Both the position numbers and the translations under genes were made by a program. Below the pieces are notes generated by a model that was not told the origin of the DNA, did not search any database, and worked only from the letters and a program-made list of their open reading frames with translations. Shown here piece by piece: positions 1 to 8,470 of a stretch of DNA of 64,000 nt. Numbering within the stretch: the stretch's first letter is position 1; each line of letters begins with the position of its first letter. Source of the DNA: Anaerosolibacter sp. (GTDB lineage Bacteria; Bacillota; Clostridia; Peptostreptococcales; Thermotaleaceae). The DNA is taken from contig NZ_JARBTM010000005.1 of assembly GCF_029240175.1 (NCBI RefSeq), positions 306,837-370,836 on the forward strand, in the 5' to 3' direction.

Positions 1-11
1 CGTTGATTATG

Positions 12-45
12 AAAAGGATTGAGGAGGACTCAATCCTTTTTATAT
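12..45 (+). terminator. Rho-independent terminator of an upstream gene
   Basis: A perfect 12-bp stem (AAAAGGATTGAG at 12-23 with its complement at 29-40) has a 5-nt loop and runs into a T tract. It ends a transcription unit that lies left of the window and separates it from queG. Confidence 0.85.
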
Positions 46-102
46 GATGCATTTATGATATAATGGAAAGAAGATTTTTTCTGGTCAGGGGTGATGTTGG
101 TC

Positions 103-1200
103 ATGTTAGAAGATGAAATTAGGCGTTATGGGAAAAGTATTGGGATTGATTTAATTGGTTTTACTACAGCAGCGCCGTTTTTAAGAATTGGAGAGGTGCA
201 GCAGCAAAGACTAGAAATGAACTGTCTTTCAGGTTTTGAAGAGCAGGATATTGAAAAACGTGTGAATCCGCTGCTAACCATGGAAAAAGCAAAGTCTATT
301 ATTGCAATTGGCATTGGGTATTATCATAAGGATGAGTGTTCGGTAGAGGAAACTCATGGGGAAATAGCACGGACAGCTTGGGGAAGAGATTATCATCATG
401 TTTTGATGGACAAGCTTTTACGGCTTATGGAGTACATCAAAAAAAATGTAGGGGAATTTGAATACAAAGCATTCGTAGATACTGGACCCTTATCAGATCG
501 TGAAGTTGCTTACCGGGCTGGACTTGGCTGGTTTGGAAAGAATAATATGTTTATTGCAGAGGATTATGGTTCTTGGGTTTTTCTAGGCTATGCATTGACC
601 AATCTTTCACTAATGCCTGATCAACCTGTAACAGAAAGCTGTTTACAATGCAATCTTTGTATTGAGGCATGTCCTGGCAGAGCCTTGAAAGATGGTTATA
701 ACATGAATGCTAGGAAATGTATATCATATGTAACCCAAACCAAAGAAGAAATCGATGAAGAGGCTAGAGGCAAGATGAAAAATTTTATCTATGGTTGTGA
801 TGTCTGTCAGAATGTTTGTCCCCATAATAAACATATTGTCCATAAGATAGAAGGTGATTTTATACCAGAAGGAAATATCCATCGGCCATCCATAAGAAAA
901 TTGATTCAAATGTCTAATAAAGAATTTAAAGTGCTTTATAAAAATACTGCAGCGGGGTGGAGGGGGAAAAATAATCTGAGGAGAAATGCAATCATAGCAG
1001 CAGGAAATACGAAAGACCCAGGATTGCTGCTCTATCTCGCAGAAGTATTGAAGGATGAAAGCGTGATGATCAGGAAATATGCAGTATGGGCCATTCATAA
1101 AATAGGGGGAGAAGGTAAAACTACACTTCGGAAGCATTTATTGCTAGAAAAGGATCAGGAAATTATAAACGAGATCACAAAATGTTTAGAGGGTGACTAA
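103..1200 (+). CDS. queG: Epoxyqueuosine reductase QueG
   Basis: QueG reduces epoxyqueuosine to queuosine at the wobble base of GUN-anticodon tRNAs, using cobalamin and two [4Fe-4S] clusters in the cytosol. The ferredoxin cysteines are all visible: C180, C183, C186, C190, and C206, C232, C235, C239, in the spacing seen in the family. The C-terminal part (about 285-355) looks like a HEAT-type repeat region, as in known QueG structures. The reading frame is open from a GTG at 91, but the AGGGGTG box at 87-93 fits ATG 103 better, giving 365 residues. The next gene starts directly after the stop codon, so the two are probably cotranscribed. The need for cobalamin matches the large corrinoid operon further right. 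Confidence 0.93.
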   Translation: MLEDEIRRYGKSIGIDLIGFTTAAPFLRIGEVQQQRLEMNCLSGFEEQDIEKRVNPLLTMEKAKSIIAIGIGYYHKDECSVEETHGEIARTAWGRDYHHVLMDKLLRLMEYIKKNVGEFEYKAFVDTGPLSDREVAYRAGLGWFGKNNMFIAEDYGSWVFLGYALTNLSLMPDQPVTESCLQCNLCIEACPGRALKDGYNMNARKCISYVTQTKEEIDEEARGKMKNFIYGCDVCQNVCPHNKHIVHKIEGDFIPEGNIHRPSIRKLIQMSNKEFKVLYKNTAAGWRGKNNLRRNAIIAAGNTKDPGLLLYLAEVLKDESVMIRKYAVWAIHKIGGEGKTTLRKHLLLEKDQEIINEITKCLEGD

Positions 1201-1686
1201 ATGCGTATTGCTGTTTTATCTGATACCCATCTGAGAAATCATAAGTTAGATTTGCCTCAAATTGTGGTGGAAACCTTAAAGAATATGGATGGAATTATTC
1301 ATTGTGGAGATATGAAAGAAGAAGGCTTGTTAGATTTGTTAGAAGCCTATGGGCCGGTATACGCCGTCCATGGCAATGGAGACAATGAAGCATTGAGATC
1401 TAAATTGAAGGAGAGGCTAGTGATCCATCTAGGGGATTATAAGATTGGAATTGTTCACGGACATGGAGAAAAGGGCAAGACATCAGATAGAGCCTTAGAA
1501 GCCTTTGAAGATATGGAAGTAGATATTATGCTTTTTGGTCACAGTCATCAACCGCTTCTTCAGACAAAAAAGGGTATTTTGATGATCAATCCCGGATCGC
1601 AAACTGCAAAAAGGCGAGAAAAGAAGCATTCTATGGTCATCTTAAATCTGGGGCAGAATCTACATTGTGAATTTATTTTCTTTTAG
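1201..1686 (+). CDS. YfcE/MJ0936-type metallophosphodiesterase
   Basis: This is a compact (161 aa) calcineurin-like phosphoesterase of the YfcE/MJ0936 family. The dimetal ligands can be read in order: D8 and H10 (DTH), D37 (GD), N59 and D61 (GNGD), H86/H88 (HGHG), H114 and H116 (GHSH). Family members hydrolyse phosphodiesters in vitro, but the natural substrate is generally unknown. The ATG directly follows the queG stop (TAAATG), which suggests translational coupling. A terminator follows at 1752-1789. Confidence 0.88.
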   Translation: MRIAVLSDTHLRNHKLDLPQIVVETLKNMDGIIHCGDMKEEGLLDLLEAYGPVYAVHGNGDNEALRSKLKERLVIHLGDYKIGIVHGHGEKGKTSDRALEAFEDMEVDIMLFGHSHQPLLQTKKGILMINPGSQTAKRREKKHSMVILNLGQNLHCEFIFF

Positions 1687-1751
1687 AAATACTGTATTTG
1701 AAATTGGTAGTTATTTCAAGTTTCATTAAAAAGGTTGGGATATTATAATAT

Positions 1752-1789
1752 AAATAAGCCTGGGTGAGGGCCCATACCCAGACTTATTT
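1752..1789 (+). terminator. Probable terminator of the queG operon
   Basis: AAATAAG-C-CTGGGT (1752-1765) pairs with ACCCAG-A-CTTATTT (1776-1789). There is one internal C.A mismatch, and a GGGCCC core lies in the loop. The T tract is short. Confidence 0.6.
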
Positions 1790-1820
1790 CGCAAATTATT
1801 GAGATAGAAAGAGTGAAAAC

Positions 1821-1964
1821 ATGAGAATCATTAAGCGCCTGTTATCGAAGTTTATTATTAAGAAAGACATGCCGAATAAGAATCTACCCTCCCATCTGCT
1901 GTTGTCCAATACAATTAATACCACCGTCCATAATAGATCCCGTCGGTTTAACCTTAAGTTCTAA
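1821..1964 (+). CDS. Possible small basic peptide (47 aa)
   Basis: I do not recognise this peptide. An ATG at 1821 opens a 47-codon frame with a weak AAAGAGTGA box 6-8 nt upstream. It starts MRIIKRLLSKFIIKKD, which would form an amphipathic basic helix. It has 11 Lys/Arg and only one acidic residue. It sits alone between two terminators, and its stop codon lies at the loop of the second hairpin (1950-1974), so a message would end right at the stop. That layout fits a free-standing small gene, such as a membrane-active or toxin-like peptide, or a small RNA with a chance frame. Only codon conservation in relatives would decide. Confidence 0.3.
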   Translation: MRIIKRLLSKFIIKKDMPNKNLPSHLLLSNTINTTVHNRSRRFNLKF

Positions 1965-1985
1965 ACTTAAGGTTTTTTCTTTTTT
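1950..1985 (+). terminator. Strong rho-independent terminator
   Basis: AACCTTAAGTT (1950-1960) and its perfect complement (1964-1974) enclose a 3-nt loop and are followed by TTTTCTTTTTT. No long gene precedes it since the 1752-1789 terminator, so it implies a short transcript from about 1790-1985. Confidence 0.8.
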
Positions 1986-2115
1986 GACGAATTGTGTTCC
2001 TGTGAAATGGATAGATTTTATCCTTTGATAAAAATATGGGAGAGATGGACGAGGAAGGCGAATAGAATGGATTAAAGAGTGCTTATGAATAAGGACAGGA
2101 TAGGAGGAATATTTA
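1986..2115. other. Intergenic stretch before the Lon-like gene
   Basis: Apart from the GATAGGAGGAATATTTA ribosome binding site just before ATG 2116, I see no hairpin or clear promoter here. Confidence 0.4.
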
Positions 2116-4512
2116 ATGGCAGAATATAAAGAACTTCCATATACAAAGCTCAAAAGATTTTGCAACCCAGATCAATTTGCCTTCAGAACAACGGAAGATC
2201 TCATTTTTAACGATAATATAATCGGTCAAGACAGGGCGGTTAGAGCCATGGAGTTTGGGCTTAGGGTAAAAAGTTCACAATACAATATATTTGTCACAGG
2301 ATTAAAGGGTACTGGGAAGACCAGCTATGCCCAGCGCATTGTATCGGAAAGAGCAAAGGATGAAAATGTGCCTGACGACTGGTGTTATGTATATAATTTT
2401 GATAATCCAGGTGTACCGCTGGCTTTGAATGTGCCCCCTGGGATGGGGAAGATCTTAGTAGAAGATATGGATATTCTTGTTCAGGACCTCCTAACAGAAA
2501 TTCCCAAAGCTTTTCATGGAGAAGATTATGAAAAAAGAAAAGCTGAGATTGTTAAGAAGTATCAGGATGAAAGGAATCAGTTGATCGAAGAATTGACGGA
2601 ATATAGTAAAGAACAGGGCTTTAAAATCAAGAATACAAGTACTGGATTTGCTTTAGCCCCCTTAATCAATGGAGAGGTGATCAGTGATGGCGAATACAGT
2701 GATCTGGATGAAGAACAGAGAATAGAAATTGAAACCAAAGCGGAAGATATTCAGGACCGGGCAGTGGAAATTTTAAGGAAGATTAAAGAAATGGAAAGAC
2801 AGGCGAAGAAAAAGATCATAGATTTAGATAATACCCTGGGATTATATGTGGTAGAACCTTTGATGGATGAATTGTTTGATAAATATAAAGAACATACCAA
2901 GGTTATCGAATATATAAAAAATGTACAAAATGATGTAATTGAACAGATTTATGACTTTGATTTATCTGAAGAGGAACAGGATGAATTGGTTGTAAAAAAG
3001 GCAGAGAACAATTTTGTGAAAAAGTATAAAGTGAATTTATTTATCGATAACAGCAATACTACTGGTGCACCAATCGTCATGGAATGTAATCCTAATTATA
3101 ATAATTTAGTAGGCAGAATAGAGTATGAAAATGAGCAGGGTTCATTAAAGACTGATTTTACCATGATTAAGCCCGGTGCTATTCATAGGGCCAATGGAGG
3201 ATATCTGATTCTTCAGGCAAATCAAGTCCTCACAAATGCACAGTCATGGGATTTATTAAAACGAACCATTGAAACAGGCCAGATTAGCATCGAAAACCTG
3301 CGAATGCAGCTAGGCATTGTGGAGGTCACGACCTTAAAACCAGAACCGATACCCGTAGATATCAAGGTCATTTTGATTGGAAATCCATATTTATATCAGC
3401 TTTTATACAACCATGATGAGGATTTTGAGAAGCTTTTTAAGGTAAAGGTCGATTTTGATTCTGTAATGAACACCAACCGTGAGAATGAACAGAAAATCGC
3501 TAACTTTATCAGTGATTATTGTGATCGAAAAGAATTAAAGCATTTGGATCGAGAAGCCGTTGCAAAGGTAGTAGAATACAGCCATAAGATTGCAGGGAGT
3601 CAGAAAAAACTATCTACACGATTTAACAAGATTATTGAGCTGCTGATTGAAGCCGATGTGTGGGCTGACATTGACAAAAGTGAGTTGGTTCGTAAAGAAC
3701 ATATTGATAAAGCTTATGAGGAGAAACAGTACCGAAACAATCGCATGGAAGAGAAACTAGATGAAATGTACGAAACCGGTAAAATTATTATTGATCTCAA
3801 AGGGAAAAAGATTGGAAGGATCAATGGCCTTTCCGTGATCGATGTGGGAGATCATTCCTTTGGTAAACCATCAGTAATTACTGTAACCACATATGCAGGA
3901 AATAGAGGCGTTGTCAATATCGAAAGAGAAGTGAAGATGAGTGGGAAAATTCATGATAAGGGCGTGTTGATATTAGAGGGATACTTAAGCGAAAAGTTTG
4001 GTCAGGAATATCCAGTTACATTGACTGCCAAAATTTGCTTTGAACAATCCTATAGTGGTGTGGATGGAGATAGTGCATCTAGTACCGAACTATATGGACT
4101 TTTGTCGAGTTTGAGTGACATACCTTTGAAACAGCATATTGCAGTAACGGGGTCGGTAAACCAGAAGGGGGAAATTCAACCGGTTGGAGGTGTGACGGAG
4201 AAAATAGAAGGTTTTTTTAGTTTGTGTAGATACTTCGGATTGACTGGTGATCAAGGTGTGATCATACCCCATCAAAATGTTGATGATTTGGTTTTAAAAG
4301 ATGAAATCGTTGAGGCTGTGAGAGATGGAAAGTTTCATATATATCCTGTAGCAATGGTAGAGGAGGGCATAGAGATCCTAACAGATCAATCCTTCCCCAA
4401 AATATCGGAAGCTGTAATAGAGAAACTATATAAGTTCACAGCTATTGTGAAGAAAGATGATGATTCAGAGAGCAGAAAAGGTTTTAGAGGCAGAACCTCC
4501 AAGGGTAAATAA
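2116..4512 (+). CDS. Lon-like ATP-dependent protease (LonB-type, S16)
   Basis: This 798-aa AAA+ protease has a Walker A loop GLKGTGKTS at 62-70, a long helical insertion at about 130-300 and a C-terminal S16 protease domain. The catalytic pair is S653 (in DGDSASS) and K696 (in GGVTEKIEG). The 43-residue gap equals that between S679 and K722 of E. coli Lon. It has no N-terminal Lon substrate-binding domain, as in the archaeal LonB/COG1067 group, but I see no membrane segments, so it is probably soluble. Such proteins are common in Clostridia, where their substrates are poorly known. A good ribosome binding site precedes ATG 2116 and a terminator follows at 4521, so it is a single-gene unit. 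Confidence 0.92.
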   Translation: MAEYKELPYTKLKRFCNPDQFAFRTTEDLIFNDNIIGQDRAVRAMEFGLRVKSSQYNIFVTGLKGTGKTSYAQRIVSERAKDENVPDDWCYVYNFDNPGVPLALNVPPGMGKILVEDMDILVQDLLTEIPKAFHGEDYEKRKAEIVKKYQDERNQLIEELTEYSKEQGFKIKNTSTGFALAPLINGEVISDGEYSDLDEEQRIEIETKAEDIQDRAVEILRKIKEMERQAKKKIIDLDNTLGLYVVEPLMDELFDKYKEHTKVIEYIKNVQNDVIEQIYDFDLSEEEQDELVVKKAENNFVKKYKVNLFIDNSNTTGAPIVMECNPNYNNLVGRIEYENEQGSLKTDFTMIKPGAIHRANGGYLILQANQVLTNAQSWDLLKRTIETGQISIENLRMQLGIVEVTTLKPEPIPVDIKVILIGNPYLYQLLYNHDEDFEKLFKVKVDFDSVMNTNRENEQKIANFISDYCDRKELKHLDREAVAKVVEYSHKIAGSQKKLSTRFNKIIELLIEADVWADIDKSELVRKEHIDKAYEEKQYRNNRMEEKLDEMYETGKIIIDLKGKKIGRINGLSVIDVGDHSFGKPSVITVTTYAGNRGVVNIEREVKMSGKIHDKGVLILEGYLSEKFGQEYPVTLTAKICFEQSYSGVDGDSASSTELYGLLSSLSDIPLKQHIAVTGSVNQKGEIQPVGGVTEKIEGFFSLCRYFGLTGDQGVIIPHQNVDDLVLKDEIVEAVRDGKFHIYPVAMVEEGIEILTDQSFPKISEAVIEKLYKFTAIVKKDDDSESRKGFRGRTSKGK

Positions 4513-4520
4513 TAACTCTC

Positions 4521-4555
4521 AGAGCAGTTCACTTACGAACTGCTCTATTTGTTTA
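4521..4555 (+). terminator. Terminator after the Lon-like gene
   Basis: A 10-bp perfect stem (AGAGCAGTTC at 4521-4530 with 4537-4546) and a 6-nt loop are followed by the T-rich ATTTGTTT. Confidence 0.8.
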
Positions 4556-4606
4556 CAAAAATAAATATTCTGTCATAAAAAAAGGAGGAATTTTATAGGG
4601 ATATGT

Positions 4607-4614
4607 GGTATAGT
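4607..4614 (+). promoter_or_regulatory. Possible extended -10 promoter for tdh-kbl
   Basis: TGGTATAGT matches an extended -10 element (TGnTATAnT). No good -35 box sits 17 nt upstream. Transcription would start near 4620 and put both GGCGGACAATT copies in the leader RNA. Confidence 0.35.
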
Positions 4615-4624
4615 AATGGTATAT

Positions 4625-4666
4625 GGCGGACAATTATCACGAAACATGGTGTTTTGGCGGACAATT
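4625..4666 (+). repeat. Two direct copies of GGCGGACAATT before tdh
   Basis: The 11-mer GGCGGACAATT occurs at 4625-4635 and 4656-4666, 31 bp apart start to start (about three helical turns). Both are preceded by a T. This is typical of paired operator half-sites read on one DNA face, or of repeated protein-binding sites in a leader RNA. The regulator is not identifiable. Confidence 0.6.
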
Positions 4667-4728
4667 GTACTCAATAATCGCACAGTAAATTTAAAATATT
4701 CTGTTTATAATAAAAGAGGAGGGTATAT

Positions 4729-5778
4729 ATGGAAGGAAATATGAAAGTAGTGATTAAGGAAGAGCCAGGAGTAGGTGCAGTGATTGGAACGAAGGAAATA
4801 CCTAAGGTAGGTCCTAATGATATTTTGGTAAAAGTAATGGCTACATCGATTTGTGGTACGGACTATCATATCTATAGCTGGGATGCATGGTCTCAAAAAA
4901 GAATAAAGACACCTCGAATCATGGGACATGAATTCGCAGGAGAAGTTGTCGAGATTGGAAAAAACGTTACCAGAGTGAAGTTAGGAGATATTGTGTCTGC
5001 TGAAACCCATGTGGTATGCGGAAAGTGTGAATTATGTGTAACAGGGAAAGCCCATATCTGTAAGGATACAAAGATCCTTGGCGTAGATACAGATGGTTCC
5101 TTTGCAGAGTATATAGCAATACCTGAGGAGAACGCATGGATCAATGACCCATCTATTCCACCAGAGTATTTATGTGTACAAGAACCACTTGGAAACGCAG
5201 TGCATACAGTGATGTCAGGTGAAATCATTGGAAAAAGCATTGCTGTGGTAGGCTGTGGTCCGATAGGTATCATGGCTGTAGCTGTGGCAAAGGCTGTAAG
5301 CGCTTCAAAGGTCATTGCCATTGAAGTAAATGAATACAGATTGGAGCTTGCAAAAAAGCTAGGTGCAGATGTGGTTATCAATCCTATGAAAGAGGATGTA
5401 GTAAAGAGAGTTTTAGAGGAGACGGATGGTATGGGTGTTGACGTAGTTGCGGAAATGTCAGGAAATGCTGCAGCAATTCAACAGGCATTTGAATACATTA
5501 AACTGGGCGGCAGAATGTCTATGTTGGGTATTCCCACAAAGAATGTTGAGATCGATATTGCAAGTTTAGTATTCAAGGGAATACAAATCCATGGAATTAC
5601 TGGTAGAAAAATGTATGATACTTGGTATCAGGTAAAGGGTTTGCTTGCGTCTGGCAACTTAAATATTGATACGATTATTACCCATAAACTGTCCTTAGAT
5701 GAATATGAAAAAGGTATGGAATTAATGAAGAGCGGGGACTGTGGAAAAGTAGTATTATTCCCTAATATGAATAAATAG
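4729..5778 (+). CDS. tdh: L-threonine 3-dehydrogenase
   Basis: This medium-chain, zinc-dependent dehydrogenase oxidises L-threonine to 2-amino-3-ketobutyrate with NAD+. The length of 349 aa fits bacterial Tdh. The catalytic zinc site is seen at C42 (SICGTDYHIY) with H67-E68 (GHE). The structural zinc cysteines are C97, C100, C103 and C111. A Rossmann GxGxxG-like loop (GCGPIG) lies at about 174. The identity is supported by kbl directly downstream, the partner that removes the unstable product. An AGAGGAGGG site 6 nt upstream fixes ATG 4729. Confidence 0.95.
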   Translation: MEGNMKVVIKEEPGVGAVIGTKEIPKVGPNDILVKVMATSICGTDYHIYSWDAWSQKRIKTPRIMGHEFAGEVVEIGKNVTRVKLGDIVSAETHVVCGKCELCVTGKAHICKDTKILGVDTDGSFAEYIAIPEENAWINDPSIPPEYLCVQEPLGNAVHTVMSGEIIGKSIAVVGCGPIGIMAVAVAKAVSASKVIAIEVNEYRLELAKKLGADVVINPMKEDVVKRVLEETDGMGVDVVAEMSGNAAAIQQAFEYIKLGGRMSMLGIPTKNVEIDIASLVFKGIQIHGITGRKMYDTWYQVKGLLASGNLNIDTIITHKLSLDEYEKGMELMKSGDCGKVVLFPNMNK

Positions 5779-5848
5779 ATTAAAACATGATAAAATTAAG
5801 ATAGATAAAACCGGAAAAAATTAAATGTGATCTGGGAGGTATTAGATT

Positions 5849-7036
5849 ATGTCCAATATCCATGAGCTGCCTTTTTTAAAGGAAAAGATTGAAGAGCTAA
5901 AAAGCCAAGGAGTTTATAGAAAACTACCAATTCTTGAAGGACCAAATGAAGCAGAAGTGATTTTGAACGGAAAGAAAGTAATTAACTTATCCTCTAATAA
6001 CTATTTAGGATTTGCAAATCATCCAAGAATGAAAAGAGCTGCCATTGAAGCTGTTGAAAAATATGGGGTAGGGGCAGGAGCCGTTAGAACGATCATCGGT
6101 AATATGGATATCCACGAGGAAATGGAAGCGCTATTGGCTAAATTTAAACGAGAAGAGGCAGTAATGTCCTTCCAATCTGGATTTAACTGTAACGCTGGTG
6201 CTATCCAGGCAATCACTGAGGCTGGCGACCTGATTATCTCTGATGAATTAAACCATGCCAGTATTATTGATGGCGCTAGATTAAGCAAGGCGAGCAAAAC
6301 GGTCTATAAGCATAATGATATGGATAATTTAGAAAAAGTACTAAAAGAAAATCGAGATAAGTATAGAAATCTTTTGATTATCACTGATGGTGTATTTAGT
6401 ATGGATGGAGACATTGCAGATCTTCCAAATATCGCAACCTTGGCTGAAAAATATAACGCCATGACCTATGTGGATGATGCCCATGGTTCAGGTGTGTTAG
6501 GAGAAAGCGGTAGAGGTACAGTGGACCACTTCCACCTTCATGGAAGAATCGACTTTAGCATAGGAACCCTATCAAAAGCCATTGGTGTAATTGGTGGTTA
6601 TGTGGCAGGAAGTCAGACTGCCCAAGACTGGCTAAACCATAGGGGAAGACCAATATTATTTAGTACTGCGCTTCCGCCAGCAGCTGTAGGTGCAATCATG
6701 GAAGCTATTAAAATGCTGATGGAAACTACAGAGTATACAGATCGCCTATGGAGCAATGCGAAGTACTTTAAAGAAAAGCTGGGTAAACTGGGCTTCAACA
6801 CAGGGAACAGCGAAACACCAATTACTCCTGTAATCATCGGCGATGAAGCCAAGACTATGGAATTTTCAAAGAAGCTGTTCGACAACGGTGTATTTGTATC
6901 AGGCATTGTATTCCCTACGGTTCCAAAGGGTACTGGAAGAGTCCGTTGTATGGTAACAGCTGCCCATACAGAAGAACAACTAGACAGAGCAGTGGCTGCC
7001 TTCGAAAAGGTAGGCAAAGAAATGGGATTAATCTAG
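5849..7036 (+). CDS. kbl: Glycine C-acetyltransferase (2-amino-3-ketobutyrate CoA ligase)
   Basis: This PLP enzyme of the alpha-oxoamine synthase family cleaves 2-amino-3-ketobutyrate with CoA to glycine and acetyl-CoA. At 395 aa it is the usual size. The PLP lysine is K243 in TLSKAIG, against K244 in E. coli Kbl. The upstream DDAHGSG motif holds the PLP aspartate and histidine. It follows tdh by 70 bp without a terminator, so the two form an operon that turns threonine into glycine. Glycine is the substrate of the reductase operon at the right end of the window. Confidence 0.95.
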   Translation: MSNIHELPFLKEKIEELKSQGVYRKLPILEGPNEAEVILNGKKVINLSSNNYLGFANHPRMKRAAIEAVEKYGVGAGAVRTIIGNMDIHEEMEALLAKFKREEAVMSFQSGFNCNAGAIQAITEAGDLIISDELNHASIIDGARLSKASKTVYKHNDMDNLEKVLKENRDKYRNLLIITDGVFSMDGDIADLPNIATLAEKYNAMTYVDDAHGSGVLGESGRGTVDHFHLHGRIDFSIGTLSKAIGVIGGYVAGSQTAQDWLNHRGRPILFSTALPPAAVGAIMEAIKMLMETTEYTDRLWSNAKYFKEKLGKLGFNTGNSETPITPVIIGDEAKTMEFSKKLFDNGVFVSGIVFPTVPKGTGRVRCMVTAAHTEEQLDRAVAAFEKVGKEMGLI

Positions 7037-7063
7037 AAATTTCTAGAGAATGAACGATTAAGG

Positions 7064-7107
7064 AAGTTGAATGCTCAACGTATGTTGAGCATTCAACTTG
7101 TTTTTTT
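7064..7107 (+). terminator. Terminator of tdh-kbl
   Basis: A perfect 16-bp stem (7064-7079 with 7084-7099) with a GTAT loop is followed by GTTTTTTT. Confidence 0.9.
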
Positions 7108-7222
7108 GATTGGCAGACTTCTTTCTTCATACCACGTAGTATTCAGTAATTGCATATTTCATGGCACGCTGAACATTCTTCATTTCTAAAGAAAAATTTA
7201 CAAATAATTTATGTTTGGCTAA

Positions 7223-7251
7223 TTGACTGGCGGATTCAATGGATATATAAT
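7223..7251 (+). promoter_or_regulatory. Consensus SigA promoter of the RND efflux operon
   Basis: TTGACT (7223-7228) and TATAAT (7246-7251) are separated by exactly 17 bp. The predicted start is near 7258, directly against the candidate TetR operator. Between the kbl terminator and this promoter (7108-7222) I see no other feature. Confidence 0.85.
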
Positions 7252-7259
7252 GGTAGAAT

Positions 7260-7278
7260 ACTGACCAGTCAGTCAGGT
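7260..7278 (+). promoter_or_regulatory. Candidate TetR-family operator
   Basis: ACTGACCAGTCAGTCAGGT holds overlapping CTGAC/GTCAG inverted and GTCA direct repeats. TGAC/GTCA-type repeats are common in TetR/AcrR operators. It covers the predicted transcription start, so a bound regulator would block transcription. The likely ligand is the TetR protein at 11606. Confidence 0.6.
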
Positions 7279-7336
7279 TATAATGGTAAAAAATAACTAT
7301 TATTCAAGAGAATAATGCTTTTATGGAGGGAAAAAA

Positions 7337-8470
7337 ATGAGAAAGAAAACCGTATCAGTCATCCTTGCAGTATTTCTACTAATGAGTATCCTGGCGGGGT
7401 GTGGTGCCAAAAACGCTCCTGAAGCCAATGCTCCAGAAGAAGAAAAGTATACACCAGTAGAGATAGCTACGGTAGAACAAAAAACCATATTCAATGAAAC
7501 CACATTCAGCGGCAAAATTTTCGCTGACAAAGAGGTGTTTGTTGTTCCAAAAACACCAGGAAAAGTAACAGCTATGAATGTAGCCGTTGGATCTGTTGTG
7601 AGAAAAGGCACACTATTGTTTCAATTGGATCATGAGGATGTACAAAAACAGGTAGACTTAACGAAGAAGAGTATAGACTTGGCCCAAGCGAACTATGAAC
7701 TTTCAAAAGAAAAAATTGATAATGCCAAGGTGACCTTAGAGAGAACAAGGGCTTTGTATGAACAAGGCGCAATTCCAAAGAGTCAGCTTGAACAAGCGGA
7801 GCTAGCAGCCTCAGATAAATCACTACAGACGATTCAAGTTCAGATAGAACAGGCCCAGCTTCAGCACAGCCAAGCAGTGGATAGCCTTCAGAATTTAACG
7901 GTTACTGCACCTGTGGATGGGATTGTTTCCGCTGTAGCCGTTGAAGTGGGTGAAATGGCCAGTTCAGCCCAACCATCTGTAACGATTGTGAATATGGATA
8001 GGGTGTATGCAGAGATCAACGTAACGGAAAATGTTATCAATGCTCTTACTGTAGGAAAAGAAGTGATCGTAGATATTCCTTCTGCATCCAGTGAAAGTTT
8101 AATCGGTAAAATTGACAAAATTAGTCCTGTTTCCGATGTAAAAACACAATTATACCCTATAAGAATATATATAGAAAATCAAAATCATCTTGTAAAGCCT
8201 GGTATGTTTGCAAAGGTAAAGCTGGCAACCAACGCCCGTGAAAATGTTATTGCTGTAAGAACAGAAGCCATTGCCAGTGAAAACAATAAAAATATCGTTT
8301 ATATCGTCGAAGATGACCGGGCTGTAGCAAAAGAAATAAATATAGGCTTAGACACAGGCTTGGAAACAGAAGTAATCAGTGGATTAAAGCCAGGAGATAA
8401 AGTAATCATTAAAGGACAGGATTATGTAGAAGATGGATCAAAAGTTAAGGTTGTGAGAGGTGAACAATAA
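7337..8470 (+). CDS. RND efflux adaptor (membrane fusion) lipoprotein
   Basis: This HlyD/AcrA-family adaptor has 377 aa. It starts with a signal peptide and a lipobox LAGC with the lipidated cysteine at C22, so it should be anchored on the outer face of the membrane. Residues 70-95 and 185-215 form the two halves of the lipoyl-like domain (the second begins LTVTAPVDGIVS). A short coiled-coil hairpin (about 95-180) lies between them, followed by beta-barrel and membrane-proximal parts. The hairpin is shorter than in AcrA, in keeping with a cell that probably lacks an outer membrane and a TolC. It shares an operon with the pump that follows (TAATG overlap). Confidence 0.9.
   Translation: MRKKTVSVILAVFLLMSILAGCGAKNAPEANAPEEEKYTPVEIATVEQKTIFNETTFSGKIFADKEVFVVPKTPGKVTAMNVAVGSVVRKGTLLFQLDHEDVQKQVDLTKKSIDLAQANYELSKEKIDNAKVTLERTRALYEQGAIPKSQLEQAELAASDKSLQTIQVQIEQAQLQHSQAVDSLQNLTVTAPVDGIVSAVAVEVGEMASSAQPSVTIVNMDRVYAEINVTENVINALTVGKEVIVDIPSASSESLIGKIDKISPVSDVKTQLYPIRIYIENQNHLVKPGMFAKVKLATNARENVIAVRTEAIASENNKNIVYIVEDDRAVAKEINIGLDTGLETEVISGLKPGDKVIIKGQDYVEDGSKVKVVRGEQ

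Noticed and set aside
724..1137. 137-codon - strand frame inside queG
   Set aside because: It is a shadow of a strongly conserved gene; the iron-sulfur cysteines of QueG are in the + frame.
1821..1985. T-box leader
   Set aside because: The terminator is present, but the T-box core (AGGGTGGnACCGCG) and specifier stem are missing.
4624..4668. Sigma-54 promoter at the TGGCGGACAATT repeats
   Set aside because: The TGGC is not followed by a GC element at the needed distance.
4603..4680. A 20-codon leader peptide before tdh
   Set aside because: The only ribosome binding site lies 14 nt away from the ATG, and the frame has no run of threonine or glycine codons that would suit attenuation.
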